Shown here: piece by piece, positions 10,689-22,846 of the stretch
Numbering within the stretch: the first letter of the stretch is position 1
How the letters are laid out: the number at the start of each line of letters is the position of its first letter
Assembly: GCA_030568195.1 (NCBI GenBank)
Contig: JAJLTO010000002.1
Coordinates: 682,001-746,000 of the forward strand
Direction of reading: 5' to 3'
DNA from: Dipodascopsis uninucleata var. uninucleata
Taxonomy: Eukaryota; Ascomycota; Lipomycetes; Lipomycetales; Lipomycetaceae
DNA length: 64,000 nt
Position numbers and translations under genes: made by a program
The notes under the pieces: model-generated
Databases searched by the model: none
What the model was told of the DNA's origin: nothing
Seen by the model: only the letters and a program-made list of their open reading frames with translations

Positions 10689-13562
10689 ATGGCAAAAAGG
10701 TCTTTTAAAGATCAGAAGAGTTCTCTTGGAGGTCGAAGCAAGCAGGTTAAGAATTCTGTGCCACAAAGAGGTTCAGCAGGTTCTCAAAGTAAGAAGGAAG
10801 CCAAATTTACTGGAGATAGTAATGGTTCTCAGGTTAAGAAGAAGCCAACTTTGCTATTAGAACCTACACCGTCATGGTATGAAGTTGCGTCGTTGGAAGA
10901 GTTGTCACCAGTAGGAGATGAAAGTGTCGTTGATTCTCTCACTCCTGAAGCAAAGGCTGGCTTACTCAAGATATCTAATGAATTGCTTGAAGAAGAAACT
11001 GAAGCTTATATTCAGATCTCTAGCACATCGTCATCTCAACGCCAGTTTTTTACGGAAATCATGAACGCAGGTACTTTGTCTGACAGAATATCCGCGCTGA
11101 CTCTTTTAATTCAAGAATCTCCTCTACATGCCACTCGATCTCTCAATGGTCTTTTCGCAATTGCTAAGAAGAAGAACAGGACCGCTGCTTTACAAGCAAT
11201 AGAGTCGTTAAAGGATCTTTTTACCAACGGTGCTGTACTCCCCGATCGCAAGTTGGTTTGGTTTATGAACCAAAAGAGGCTGGCATCCCTAAAGCAGTTT
11301 ATGGATAACAATGGACAGCAGCTTTCAAAGTTGTATAAGCAATGGATGATTATATGGGCTTTTGAAGACTGGCTCAAACAGTTTTATTTTACTTTTGTCC
11401 AGCTCTTGGAAAGATTAAGTCATGATCCTGTGGTGCACGTTAGAGCCAGTGTTTTGACTGATATCATAGATTTACTCAAGGAGAAGCCTGAACAAGAAGT
11501 CAATCTACTTCGACTTGCCGTTAACAAACTTGGAGATTCTGATCGCAAGACCGCGTCAAAGGCTTCATTTCTGATGTTGGGCCTCGAACAAGCGCATCCA
11601 GCGATGAAGCGAGTCATTGTCAATGCTATTTCGGAGCTTAGTTTCAGACCACATGCAGATTATCATGCTAAATACTATTCCATGATCACTCTTAACCAAA
11701 CTATTATTACTGCAAGAGACAATGACTTAGCAAATACTCTAATCAGCATCTATTTCAAAATGTTTGAGCTACTCATAACTGAATCTAAAAACATCAAAGA
11801 TAAGCAGATCAGCGCGAAGAAGGTGAAGAAAGGTCGATGGAAGAGTAATAAAAAGACCGAACAGAAGTCAAACAAAACTACGAATTTGCAGGGAAAGGAC
11901 AAAGATATCTCGTCCGAAGCTCTCGAAGAAGCTAATATGCGCATGTTTTCAGCAATTCTGACTGGCCTGAATCGTGTCTTCCCTTATTCTTCATTAGATG
12001 GTGAAGTATTCAAACAACATCTTGAGTCTGTATACAAAGTTGCTCGTTCCGGAAATTTCAATACTCGAGTCCAAGCATTAATATTTCTCTATCAAGTCTC
12101 CTCGGCAGACCAAGTGCAGTCTGACCGATTTTACGCTACATTATATGAGAGTTTATTAGATCCAAGAGTTATTTTATCATCGAAACAAGCTCTTTATCTT
12201 AATTTGGTGTACAAATCTATAAAAAATGATATAAGTTCGGAACGTGTTAAGGCATTTGTCAAAAGACTAGTTCAAATAGCTTTAGAGACTTTAAATATTG
12301 GATTTTGCTCCGGTGTAATCTATATGTTAAGTGAGCTCGAATCCTCCGCTCCATATATACGAGGATTAATTACAGATCCAGTATCAAATGGAGATGAAGA
12401 CGAGGAGGTATTCAAAGATGTGCCCGAGGATGATGTCGAACAGTCTGAATTTAAAATTGCAACTTCAAAAGAATTAAATGACAAGAGCTGGGAGATTTTA
12501 TACGATGGCAAGACTCATGATCCTTTGCGTGCAAATGCGTCATTTTCTAATTTATGGGAACTAGCTCTTCTGAAGAAGCATTTCCATCCTACTGTTGTCC
12601 ATTTTGCAACAAGTTTTATGGAGCATTCAGATCCTGGTTCTCGTCCAGATTTGGCTCTCTACACTCTCACTCATTTCCTTGATAGATTTGTATACAAGAC
12701 GCCGAAATCTAAATCTAAGAGTAAAGAAGGTGGCAATTCTAGTATTATGCAACCATTTGCTCAAAGCAGCGCTTATGCTGCCAAAGATATTCTTCTTCTA
12801 TCTACGAAGTCTTCTAGAAAAGATGTGCCTGCTGTTAATAGTATTAATTGGGCTGCGATTGATGCTATTCAACTTAAAGCTACCAGTGCCGCCGCCAAAG
12901 CTGCTAATGTAGAGGAGGCATTTTTTACGAGGTATTTCTTGACAAAAGGCACTAGATCAAGAACAGAAAAAGATATTGGTACTAATATTAATGCTGATAT
13001 GAAAGATCAAGATAAAGAAAACGAAATCGATGAAGAAGAGGTTTGGGATGCGATGGTACGCAGTCGAGGTGATATTGAAAATGCAGATATTAGTGATGGA
13101 GATTATGAGGAAGATGGTGCTTTGGCAGAAGCTCTTGCCGGTGATGACTCCGACGAGGAAGCAGATTTGTCCAATGAGGGAATCGATGATTTTGAGGATG
13201 AATCTGCTTCCAGCTCTGCTGAAGACGATACAAGTGATGATCAAGATGATGAAAAGTTAGAAGAATTAGTAGCTGAAGATAATGGTGGTGACTTGGAAGA
13301 TGTAGAAATTGACGACGACGACAAAGACGACGAGTTCGAGTCGGAGCTAGCAGAACTGTTTGCAAAAGAAAACGAAGAACTCAATTCAGATGAAGATGAG
13401 TTTGATGAGCCAGTTAGAGGCGAAAAGCAAAGTGGAAAAAGAAAGGATCAGGATGGCCAAAAATCTGATCAAGGAAAAAGAAGAAAGAAATTTAAAGATC
13501 TTCCTATGTTTGCTTCCGTTGACGACTACAAAAATGTTTTATCTGCTTCTGATGAAGAGTAA
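10689..13562 (+). CDS. MAK21: ribosome biogenesis protein Noc1/Mak21 (CEBPZ family)
   Basis: 957-residue nucleolar protein expected to act with Noc2 in early 60S subunit assembly and export. No intron is needed. The N-terminal 70 residues are Lys/Ser-rich and basic. A helical-repeat region follows, then the CBF/Mak21 domain (about residues 430-690), with the family signature around YDGKTHDPLRANA, LWEL and HFHPTV. The segment after about residue 780 is very acidic and the extreme C-terminus basic, as usual for this family. I start at the ATG in the context GAAGATGGC (MAKRSF); the frame is open for 25 codons upstream but only from a TTG. The protein ends SVDDYKNVLSASDEE, typical of the family. 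A telo-box-like motif lies in the promoter. Confidence 0.93.
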   Translation: MAKRSFKDQKSSLGGRSKQVKNSVPQRGSAGSQSKKEAKFTGDSNGSQVKKKPTLLLEPTPSWYEVASLEELSPVGDESVVDSLTPEAKAGLLKISNELLEEETEAYIQISSTSSSQRQFFTEIMNAGTLSDRISALTLLIQESPLHATRSLNGLFAIAKKKNRTAALQAIESLKDLFTNGAVLPDRKLVWFMNQKRLASLKQFMDNNGQQLSKLYKQWMIIWAFEDWLKQFYFTFVQLLERLSHDPVVHVRASVLTDIIDLLKEKPEQEVNLLRLAVNKLGDSDRKTASKASFLMLGLEQAHPAMKRVIVNAISELSFRPHADYHAKYYSMITLNQTIITARDNDLANTLISIYFKMFELLITESKNIKDKQISAKKVKKGRWKSNKKTEQKSNKTTNLQGKDKDISSEALEEANMRMFSAILTGLNRVFPYSSLDGEVFKQHLESVYKVARSGNFNTRVQALIFLYQVSSADQVQSDRFYATLYESLLDPRVILSSKQALYLNLVYKSIKNDISSERVKAFVKRLVQIALETLNIGFCSGVIYMLSELESSAPYIRGLITDPVSNGDEDEEVFKDVPEDDVEQSEFKIATSKELNDKSWEILYDGKTHDPLRANASFSNLWELALLKKHFHPTVVHFATSFMEHSDPGSRPDLALYTLTHFLDRFVYKTPKSKSKSKEGGNSSIMQPFAQSSAYAAKDILLLSTKSSRKDVPAVNSINWAAIDAIQLKATSAAAKAANVEEAFFTRYFLTKGTRSRTEKDIGTNINADMKDQDKENEIDEEEVWDAMVRSRGDIENADISDGDYEEDGALAEALAGDDSDEEADLSNEGIDDFEDESASSSAEDDTSDDQDDEKLEELVAEDNGGDLEDVEIDDDDKDDEFESELAELFAKENEELNSDEDEFDEPVRGEKQSGKRKDQDGQKSDQGKRRKKFKDLPMFASVDDYKNVLSASDEE

Positions 13563-13871
13563 TTCATCTTCGCACAGATACATTTGCTATGTGTAAATAA
13601 CGTATCATTGTAGAATATTACTTCGTTAATCTGTTTAATTATATTCTGAGAGATTTTGGTATTGCATATCGATAGGTAAATATAAAAGTTATTCTGTTTA
13701 AATAGATTGTTATTTCGTAGCTCGATATATTTTGAAAGAGAAGACCAATTTGATAGTTTGTGATGTTGAGCCGCACATTACAGAGAATATCGCCCGTCGT
13801 TCCGTTTCTCTGCAAATCTTGAAGAGAAGCAGAGCTGATCTAGCTTTATATAATTCAGTCATAAAGACATC
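13563..13871. other. intergenic, no gene seen
   Basis: Tandem spacer holding the Noc1 3' UTR and the promoter of the next plus-strand gene. No other feature is supported. Confidence 0.55.
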
Positions 13872-14823
13872 ATGAACACCATAGCAGAACGATTCGTATT
13901 ACGAAATTTAAATAATGCGGCCTATTCTATAATTGCTAGAAGACATCTGGCTTCAAAGAAGCACGTTCGGTGTATACAGCAGATCCACGACCCTCGCGAG
14001 ACTGCGACGCAGCTTCGCAATCAGGCTCTTTCTCTACAGTCAGGATTTAATATTGGGTCCACATTGGTGAAGTATATAGTATCCCCACTCGTATGCTTTG
14101 TTATTGGCTACTCTGGAGGTCTATATTTTGCGAAATATGAGGCCGCAAATTTAACTTACGAGGTAGACTCAGCTGTATCGAACATGCAACTCGAAACGGA
14201 GGTATCAAATCTACCTATTGTTAAGGAATTACGAGGAAATGCTAGATTTGAAGAAAGTAGGCCACAACTAGAACTTCCTAGAGATATACAGGATCGAGTG
14301 ATTTTAGCCGGCCCCTTAGCCGGCCCTGGAAAATTAAATATACCGCCGATATTCTGGTTAAATAGAGCAGACAAGGAAATTGCAGTGCTTGTTCATATCG
14401 GTAATAAATTGAATGGCCACACTGGAATTGTTCATGGTGGACTACTAGCAATGTAAGTATAATATATAAATAGTAATATATCTGATGGCTGTTGATTACG
14501 TTTACAAATTAACCTTATGATATAGCTTAATGGATGAAGTATTGACACGATGTGCTTTCCTTGGTCTGCCAAACAAAGTTGGAGTGACCGCAAACTTGAA
14601 TATCGATTATAGGCAGCCTGTTCCAAACGACGGCTTTTTGCTAATCAGAGCAAAACTAGACAATGTTGATGGAAGGAAAGCTTGGGTAAAGGGTTGGGCT
14701 GAGAGCGTTCCTACAAAAGGAACTCCTACGAGGTTTGTCGAAGGTGAAGTATTGGTAGTAGAACCAAAATGGGCCAAACTACTTCCTCAGGTCGTCAAGG
14801 ATATAGAATCCGTAACCGAGTAA
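13872..14823 (+). CDS. mitochondrial-type hotdog thioesterase family protein
   Basis: 292-residue protein from two exons, 13872-14452 and 14526-14823; the join restores VHGGLLAILMDEV. This is the HGG-x(7)-D region of 4HBT hotdog thioesterases, where Asp is the usual catalytic acid. The N-terminus is basic and lacks acidic residues, suggesting mitochondrial import. A hydrophobic stretch around residues 65-88 (SPLVCFVIGYSGGLYFA) looks like a membrane anchor. The layout matches fungal mitochondrial membrane hotdog proteins of the THEM4/Fmp10 type. The substrate is not predictable; acyl-CoA is the family norm. The intron is 73 nt with donor GTAAGT. Confidence 0.82.
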
Positions 14824-15456
14824 GATGCTTTACTACTAGGATAGATTTAATCTATGTGCAAAATAAGAGATAATCTACAGCTTTTTAACTGTATATTTTA
14901 ATAGGAAGACAATAAATAAAAGAGTATTTTGTTGACATTTCAGATAGTGAGCTGTATATCTAGCAAAGCATTTTGTGAAATGAGGTAATACCTTTGTTTT
15001 GTCTGACCTTTTATACCAACTGCATCATTACCCCAAGTATAAACATATTATTTTACCAAGGTTTGGTTTCCAGTGTTTATTTATTAGTTTCCTTTTTTAT
15101 AATTTTGTATAGTTCAGGAACAGTGGTATGGAGAAAACATGTCTTGCGGATAAACGTGCGTATGCGACAATACTTCATTGTGGATATATGGCTTAGACGC
15201 TACGCCAACTACTAAGCGATATTAAGCAAGCTAAGTCGTAAGTCAATGTATATTTTATCTACTTGTCGAAGCAGTGATCGCTGAAACTAATGAAACAATC
15301 TTAATTATAGATATGTAGTGGAAGACGAGATGATATAATTATATATAATTGACGTTTCTCTCGTACAGACACTTTCTATGTTTAATAATTTCTAATATTG
15401 TTACGTCGTGACAAAGTATTCTTGATATGTTATGATTTCGGAATAAATAATGCACA
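14824..15456. other. intergenic, no gene seen
   Basis: AT-rich spacer between two plus-strand genes. The 73-codon frame at 14994-15215 has no recognisable content. Confidence 0.55.
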
Positions 15457-16166
15457 ATGGAACGAGCCTTTGATGAATCTGATGATCCTAATCATAAGAA
15501 CAGACTATTTGTCGCATCGCCGTTATCTAACTTGGAAAAAAGCATGTTGAGGGTACTAATATGATGATTAACGATGAGAGAACAGGTTGGACTAATCCGG
15601 TTAATTCGATTCTTTCTGCTAACATGTTTATATCATAGAATGAAGAGAAATTCGAATTCGATTCCTTGGATACGGAACGCTCGAGGGCGAGCGTAGAAAG
15701 TGAAATATTGCTTGCTAGACATCAGTCTGCACCAACAAAACTCATGACAACACTAGATCGAGCACAACCGCGGACACCTCAGATACCTTGGAGAAATAGG
15801 CTACACACTCGCGAGCTATCAATTTTGAGGAGTCCACTTGACTACGAGAATGATGGAGAAACTAATATCAGCGACATTCAAATCATCTCTGATCCGAGAG
15901 ATCAAGAAAGCATTTGGCGATATGATAATGATGTTGTGCTCTATCCCTGTTTGAATCGTCCTATATACATGGATCATACTTCTAGAAAGAAGAGAGTTCT
16001 ACTGAACGTAAGTAGACGCTGTCAAGAATTCGTATTTATTTTTTTCACAGTATTGTTTGTTTTACTGGCAATTGCATTCGGTCTTTCTCTTGCATTTGCT
16101 ATAAACTATCACAACAGATTAGAATCCGCTATGATACTTTGCGGGGAACGGTGCGACAACCTTTAA
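15457..16166 (+). CDS. single-pass membrane protein, unknown function
   Basis: I do not recognise this protein. Two exons (15457-15552 and 15639-16166) give 207 residues starting MERAFDESDDPNHKN. The first 150 or so residues are polar and charged, with no signal peptide. A basic patch (SRKKRVLLNVSRR) precedes one hydrophobic helix of about 25 residues (FIFFTVLFVLLAIAFGLSLA), and a short tail ends GERCDNL. By the positive-inside rule the N-terminus would be cytosolic. The splice donor GTACTA is weak but the acceptor has a good TGCTAAC branch site, and the larger exon has no ATG before residue 60 or so. The gene converges on the Cys-rich GPI-type gene. Confidence 0.6.
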
Positions 16167-16457
16167 AGTTTTAAAGTATGCTGAAGCAGTTTAAGCAATC
16201 CTGATAAAAAGCTTGCTACTATTGAAGTAATCAGTCTCTGGCCTAATAATTCAAGTTATATTGAGTTTTAGTCAATTTTATAAGCATATAACAGAGCGCA
16301 AGAAAACAAATCTTGAATTCAAATTCCTATATGTATGTAAATAGTTGTAGTGAAACCTCAGTAATTGCAAACACATTTTGTCATTAAATCTCCCAGTTTT
16401 TGACCTTATTTTGCCGAATATGCACGAGTATCATTAAATATCAAAAATATTTTCGTT

Positions 16458-17304
16458 CTATAATAAAATGTATGCAACTGAGGTGCAGACCAAAAGTGCT
16501 AAAATAGTATTTTTTAATCTAGTAGGTTCTGGGAAAGTTCCGGAACTATTCTTAGGTGCTGAAGTGAAAGTTGTAGTATATGATGATGTAGATGATGGCG
16601 TAGTCGTACGCGATATTGTTGTTATCGCCATAGAGTCTGTTGAGTCAGAAGAATAATACTGTGGTGTGGATGCTGTCTGTGACGACAATGAAGTACGTGA
16701 CAAAGTCATTGCGTCTGACGATATTAGCAAATTTGAAGATATTGAAATAGCAGGCGAGACGGTACTCAGCAAGTAATTTGTTGAAGAGTAGTCAGCAGTA
16801 TTGGAAATCGAGCTAACAGTCGATGATGGTACAGCGATAGGATCTAAGACCCAGTATTTTGTATTTGGAAGACATCTCTTGTTATCTAGATCACAGATAG
16901 TGCCCTATAGAGAATATGACTGTTAATAAAATTGGTAATCACAGAAACTAGAAATGATGTCTTCTCTGAGATGGTAAATCACTTACGAGCACACAACAGA
17001 ACACACCACAGTCTACATCATTAGTATTGGAACACGAACTAGACGCCAGGGTAGCATTCGTGCAGGTAGCTAACTTTGCGCAGCACGCTGGATTACCATT
17101 TTCATTGTACACACATTCAGCTGATATCTCGCAGCAGAATCCTGCATCTTGAGGACATGAGGCGTAACCTCCAGGACATGCACCAATAGCACCATCTTTG
17201 GTAGTTTTTAGTAGAAGTTCTTGCGCATAGACATTTGTTAAGAGGCTACTGAGTACAAACAAGAGAAATGAATATATTCCTATGTATTGTAAAGAGTGTG
17301 CCAT
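16458..17304 (-). CDS. Cys-rich secreted protein with predicted GPI anchor
   Basis: 254-residue predicted cell-surface protein from exons 17304-16987 and 16904-16458. It starts with a signal peptide (MAHSLQYIGIYSFLLFVLSS, cleavage near VYA-QE). A Cys-rich domain of about 100 residues follows, with CPGGYASCPQDAGFCC and CGVFCCVL; the splice continues into GTICDLDNKRC, so the intron lies inside the domain. Next is a Ser/Thr-rich stalk. The C-terminus has a small-residue NSSG region, a spacer and the hydrophobic tail LKNTILALLVCTSVAYILL, the pattern of a GPI signal. This order is common in fungal wall proteins. The function is unknown. The start is the ATG at 17304; the frame is open 9 codons further, but only from GTG. 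Confidence 0.8.
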
Positions 17305-19168
17305 TTTGTTTTTGGAATACAGCAAAATCACCAGATTGTAATTATAGATATGACATACAAACGATTGTTAGTAATGTCCGCAATATGACGCTTTGACTAA
17401 ACTCAGTGTAAATCAACACAGTAATATAAAGTCCGAGAATATATAATGCACATTAAAAGCTCTAGTTTTGCAAAGCTTGTTGTCGAGTTAATTTTAATAC
17501 TATATTTCTCAGCGCAAGAGGAGTTTAAGCGAAACACTCGAGTTCCGGCAAGTATTCACAGACATGAACAAGACATAGAAATAATTTCATAGCGAGTTCC
17601 GGCGATGAATGCTTTGAACCAATATGTATTTATAAATATGAAAGAAACTGACTTTCTTACTAAATATTTTAGCAATCACTAGTGCTTTAATAATGGTTGC
17701 GCCAGTCTGTTGCTAGCAGCTTGGTAAGGCATTCTAATAATCTCAGCGTCGATGCCAATTATATGATGTAAGCTTATCTAAACCTTAAATATATGATATA
17801 GAGAGATCTGAACATGACAAATATTGTGCATTATCACATAAACATAGCAAAACCTGCGTAGTGCTAGAGCACTATTCTAGTAGGATGCTGTCGGAACGTG
17901 ATTCGTAGGCTTCTACGCATATATGCTGGGTCAAGACACCAAACTGATGTGCATAGCTATTTCTTTCATGACGATGAAAGACTATTTACAGTTGTGAGGT
18001 ACTTGAAGATGCTTTCCTTGAGCTAGCTTGAAACGTCACGAAGTAACGCGTATGCCTGTGATTTTGGTGTTAGGGCATCTGGTTTATCGCAGATTAGTCT
18101 CAGCAGCTACGGACCATTACAAGTATTTTTACTTAGTTAAGAATGCTAAAGACGATCACTTAGAGTGATCATCTCGACTAGGCGATACCTGCGAAATTCG
18201 ACGTCATGCTCCTTATTCTATCCCTCAATATACACAGCTCCAAAATTGCTGGGCGGATAGTTACGAGTTGTAAGAGACTAATTATTCAAGTACGAATAAA
18301 TTCTACTCTTCTTATTGAGACTTTACAAGACCCGGGATCAGACAAAAGAGATCTTTAATGGTCATTAGCGAGCTCGCCAGGTGATCCCGGTATGCCAGCA
18401 CTCAAAGGCCTTTTCTATTTGGTGATACACTCGATAGAATAATGTTATTGTGATATTGGTTTACTCTTTAAAATGCACATGTATGTCATCTTGTTTGCTA
18501 TTATTTCAACTAGGACTATTTTTCGGAATATGTAGTATACTAGTCAGCATAGAGGATAGTGGGATTATTTTCGAGTTGACAAGTTGACAAGAGCGTAGTC
18601 GATCTTAGATCTTGATCGAACCAGGAAAATAATAAGATTGCTAGTGGTTAATAGAGCAATATAACTGTTCAATTGTACAAGTGGTAGAGACTATTTGCTT
18701 ATAAGTTCAAAAATCTATGTGCCCAGTACAAATATCTGATTTTATAAGGAATTGATTGTATATATACCACTATATCACGATTGTACGTGCATAGTTTCGA
18801 ACCTAAAAGTAATTTCTTTGTCCATTGCATCAAAAAATTAAGGAAACATTGACATCGAATGCGATTTTTTGACTGGTGGCTTGGACTCAAACAATACCTA
18901 CTGTTTGTACTACAACATGTACTTTATATTCTCGCGACTCCAACTTCTACAATCACGATGCTCGACCATAAAAATTGGCATTGTGATTTTCTGTATATCA
19001 CGTGATATTATTGACCTCGGAATATTCTATGTATGACATGAAGCTGTGACAAAAAAGGATCTTAATAGCACCAAAGATAGTAGAAATTGATGAGCAGAAG
19101 AAGATTTTTTAGCAATACAATTGGTCAAAGGCTCAGTTCTTGTATTATATACTCAGATTCTTGGAGCG
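17305..19168. other. gene-free block
   Basis: 1.9 kb between the divergent Cys-rich GPI-type gene and Mis18. The longest frames are about 60 codons with no recognisable content. A small palindrome (GATCACT-TAG-AGTGATC, 18154-18170) is present. I see no retroelement signature here. Confidence 0.55.
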
Positions 19169-20177
19169 ATGCTAGATGGAAGTACGGAGGATCCATCGAC
19201 AGCTCCCGTGCAAAATCCTGTGGTGTTTCAATGTGCCAATTGCCTCCAAATAGTTGCTGATAGCACTACTTGGCTGAGAGCAACGCCCGAACTCCGAACT
19301 TTTACTCTTTTATGTAAGAGAAGAGAGTTAATATGTCGCTTTTAGCTAATTCTTTGATAGGCACTAATTTTATGTTGTTTTAGCTGCGCCGTCAGATGCT
19401 ATATTATTATCTGATAATCTCTCCACCTCACATGATGGGCATGATTTAGGGAGGTATGCTGACTTCACGAGAAGAGATTTGCGAATACACTTTTTCATAT
19501 CAACTAACGTATTTTGGAATATTTTGTAGCACATATGCTGAGTTTTCATGTTCTGGATGCTCCGCAAAGCTGGGTCGAATATACCGTACTACACCTCGTT
19601 ATCTAGATGATTTAAGGTGTGCCCACAATAGAGATAGAAAGACGCGGCATAGGCTTAATACTAATGTTATATGTTATGTAACTATGTAGGGATAACTATA
19701 CGTTTGATACTGCCGTTCTTAAAAATTATCAATTAGGCGCAGACGAAGAAGCGCGTCAGCCCCTCACAGATGTCGACCTTTCGATTTTACATCCAGCACC
19801 CGATGCTATTGCTCAGAGATTGGCGATCGTGAGTTTTCATATTTGATATTGTGTATTTTTGTAAATTCTCTAATATTTATTCATAGATGGAAACGGTGAT
19901 AATGTCGCTACATGATAAAATTGAAGAGTTTTCTACTGAACTTGCAGCTCTGAAGAGTAAAGGGGCTACCACGGTAGATATAAACAGAAGCCAAATGATG
20001 TATACCCCTCCAATTAAGCATTCAAGCACATCCGAAAACAGCTATCCTGAAAAGGCGATTCAGGATATCAGCAATAGATCAGAAAATTATCCGAACAAGG
20101 TATTGGTATCTACGGTGTCTCCAAAAAATCATCAACCATCACCGGGAGGTGGAAGAGTAGTTAAAAAACGAAAGTAA
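19169..20177 (+). CDS. mis18: Mis18-family centromere protein
   Basis: 243-residue protein of the Mis18/Yippee-like fold, needed in S. pombe and animals to prime centromeres for CENP-A loading. Five exons (19169-19313, 19384-19453, 19530-19616, 19690-19828, 19887-20177) keep one frame. The zinc-binding CxxC pair is FQCANC (about residue 22) and, after the second intron, FSCSGCSAKLGRIYRTTP. DNYTFDTAVLKNYQLG follows, a typical end of the Mis18 domain. The C-terminal part starts with a coiled-coil-like METVIMSLHDKIEEFSTELA and ends in a basic KKRK. I start at MLDGSTEDPS; upstream codons in this frame begin only with TTG. Confidence 0.87.
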
Positions 20178-20449
20178 CTTGGACTTAGAATCTGATCTTA
20201 GGACAGTTGTTATAGTGTGCATTAAGTTGAACCTGGTATACAGGTTCACTACTATAATTTAAATCACAAAATTCACGTATTTATATACCAAATAATGTAT
20301 TATTTTATTTTTGCCAATGTACTTAATTAACAAAATCACGGATCGTGATTGTATGATATTAGTATGCGTTTAATATGAAACACTTATAATTAAGTAGCCA
20401 TAATGATTTTCATCCGGTCTACTGTCTGTCTCAAGAATATGCTGTTTGG

Positions 20450-22541
20450 CTACTCTCCATCCCCTGGTGGACCTTTGATTGCTAGGAAACTGACACCTGA
20501 ACGTGCTATTTTAGTAGCTTCTAATAATTTCTGATTTTCTATGTCGGTCCATTTAACTGAGACATCGTCCCATTTCTTTCTTTTGAATTCTTCCGTAAAT
20601 TGAGCACGTATTGCGTTTAACGATGACATCTCTCTTGGATCACCAGTACCGGACATTACTATGAATGCGGTAGCAGGTGGCAAGTTTTTCCAGATCTTCT
20701 CAAGCCGCAAGTCAAGATTCGAAAGACATTCAGATAATGATTTCTCCTTAGTGTTATCATCTACGGTCGCTTGATCTCCAATTAACTGAGAATCTTCCCG
20801 CTTCTTATCGTGTTGTTCCTTCTTTGCTCCATGGTAGGCTATCCATCCGCGATTAAACTCAAGTTCACGTAACCGTGCGAACAGGAAATCATGCCTGTCA
20901 ATATTTCCCATAATCCCGTCTACAACTTCATCGTCATTCTTACAACTAAGAATAGTCTGAGCCTCCGTTCCATACCATTGTGCTGGATTGCCGTAATCCA
21001 CAATCGCACCTTTGCCAGTTCTATGAGAAGCGTCAGGCGACCCCATTTGCTCGGCAGCTCTGGTCAGCCTACGCAATAACGGTTCCGTACTAGGAACAAA
21101 AGTTCCAAATTCGAGACCCTTTTCTAACTTAAGTTTGACAAGATCAATACAGGTTCTCGCATCTTCTGCCGAATCATGACCCTCAGTTGCCTGTTGGATT
21201 TCCCGTTTTAGGTATTTTGATGCTAGCCACTTTAATGAAGGCTTTGACGGCCATCCACGAGTGTGATGATAAATAATTGAAGTATCAATAACATTCGGAT
21301 GTCTCAGATGAAGAGCATTAAAATCATTTTCTAATGAGTGGCCGACTAGAATGTCGCTGCTACTCACAATTGAGAGAAACCGTTGTTGAACGTCTTCTAA
21401 TTTAGTGGTGACTTTTTCGAGTAACTTCTCTGTTATTCCCGAAAATCTAGTGAGATAATCAGTAATTTGATGCTCTGGTTTTATTAATTCATCTAGTATA
21501 ACTTCTCTATCCCAATTCACGAGTGTAGCTCTGGTTAACGCAGATCCATGTGTGGTAATACACATTTCGCAATCAAGACCAAAGACTTTATATTTGCCCT
21601 CTACCACAATAGATCCAATTCGCTTTGATACTATCGAGTCTACATTAGAGATAGTTTCAACCCATCCACTTCGAAGCTCCTGAAAAAATTCATCACCTGT
21701 TGGTGTTTGACTATGAATAGGGTATTCTCGTTCAATAAATTCAACTGGCGACATCAAAAGCTCTGACAGTGAAATGGTGGAACCTGCTTTTTGCTTTGCA
21801 GCAGTTTTCTTGTCTCGAGCAGACTTCTCACTTTTTGGCAGAGGTGCATTCATGAATGTGGTGGAAGGAGAGTAAAGTTTTGTACGATCTCCAGGTGCCC
21901 TAGTCGGCCAGAGATACTCGAAATGGTCCTTGAAAAAGCATGCTTCTTTAGGTATCGTATCTATGATAGTAGAAGTTGCTACAGGTTGGCATGCATCCGG
22001 TGCCACTCCGAAGATATCAGGAGTTAATCCTGGAATTAATAAGACAGCAACATGCTTAATGCCGAGTTTATTCTTATCGATAACAGTCAGTGAAGTTCGT
22101 TCACGGATCAATCCTATTTATACTAGTGAATAAGAGTACGATACTTACATATATACTCAGCCATTTTGGGGCAATGCCATCTGCAAGAATCCATAAAACT
22201 AGGTCTCGAATGTCCTATATATAAATAATGTAAGCGATAAAGAAGAAATGCTGGATTATCGTTATATACAGCCATATTGGCTTACGTACAGCTACACTGA
22301 TTTTGTCAGTCACCGAGGATGAATTTACATCGAACGAGGGAAACAAACGAGAACGACGCTTCTCTTTTCTTTTCTTCCTTTTTACTTCTGTCTTAGGTAT
22401 CTCAAAACCATCGCTGTAGTCCAGTGATTTTTTATCAATAAATACAGCTTCTTGCGCGTCTGGACCGGTACGTTGTACATCTAAGCGTGCTCGTTTGAGC
22501 GGAGGCGACTGTTCGTCTAGAAAATCCGAATCTGCTGCCAT
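20450..22541 (-). CDS. REX1: Rex1-type 3'-5' RNA exonuclease
   Basis: 657-residue DEDDh exonuclease of the Rex1/Rnh70/REXO1 group, expected to trim 3' ends of 5S rRNA, tRNA and other RNAs in the nucleus. Exons are 22541-22290, 22214-22157 and 22113-20450. The N-terminus carries a basic KRKKRKEKRRSR, likely a nuclear signal. The conserved lead-in reads DIRDLVLWILADG and then VAVLLIPGL. The catalytic residues are visible: D284 and E286 (FGLDCEMC), D367 (GHSLENDF), and H416/D421 (GHDSAEDA). The third exon joins in frame only if the donor GTATAT at 22156 is used, giving a 43-nt intron; the stronger-looking GTAAGT 8 nt further breaks the frame. The exonuclease call is firm, the exact 2/3 junction less so. 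Confidence 0.86.
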
Positions 22542-22846
22542 TATCCCATTAAGAGCGGAAAATAATTTGGCTCCTTGTTATATTTTGACAGCCCTGTTAA
22601 TACAGGGTGTTTGAAGTCAGATATTAAAAAATAGACTATTTTCAAGAGTTAGTAGATGATGCATATTTCTTGAAAAACCAAACAATTGCAAGAAAAATTT
22701 TGGATGAACTTGAGATCAACTCCCAGCAAGTGAAATTCTCATATTAGCTTTACATACAAATAATATATCTCGTTTCACCATACAGTATACCACATAAATA
22801 TGAACTACATACTATAATAGGACTCTTAAAGAAAATATCTAGATGA
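22542..22846. promoter_or_regulatory. divergent promoter region
   Basis: This 305-bp spacer separates the Rex1-type gene (minus) from the 2H phosphoesterase gene (plus), so it must hold both promoters. It is AT-rich. No specific box was identified. Confidence 0.5.

Noticed and set aside
18154-18170. Palindrome GATCACT-TAG-AGTGATC
   Set aside because: Short, single and not placed near a start or stop; expected by chance in this length of DNA.
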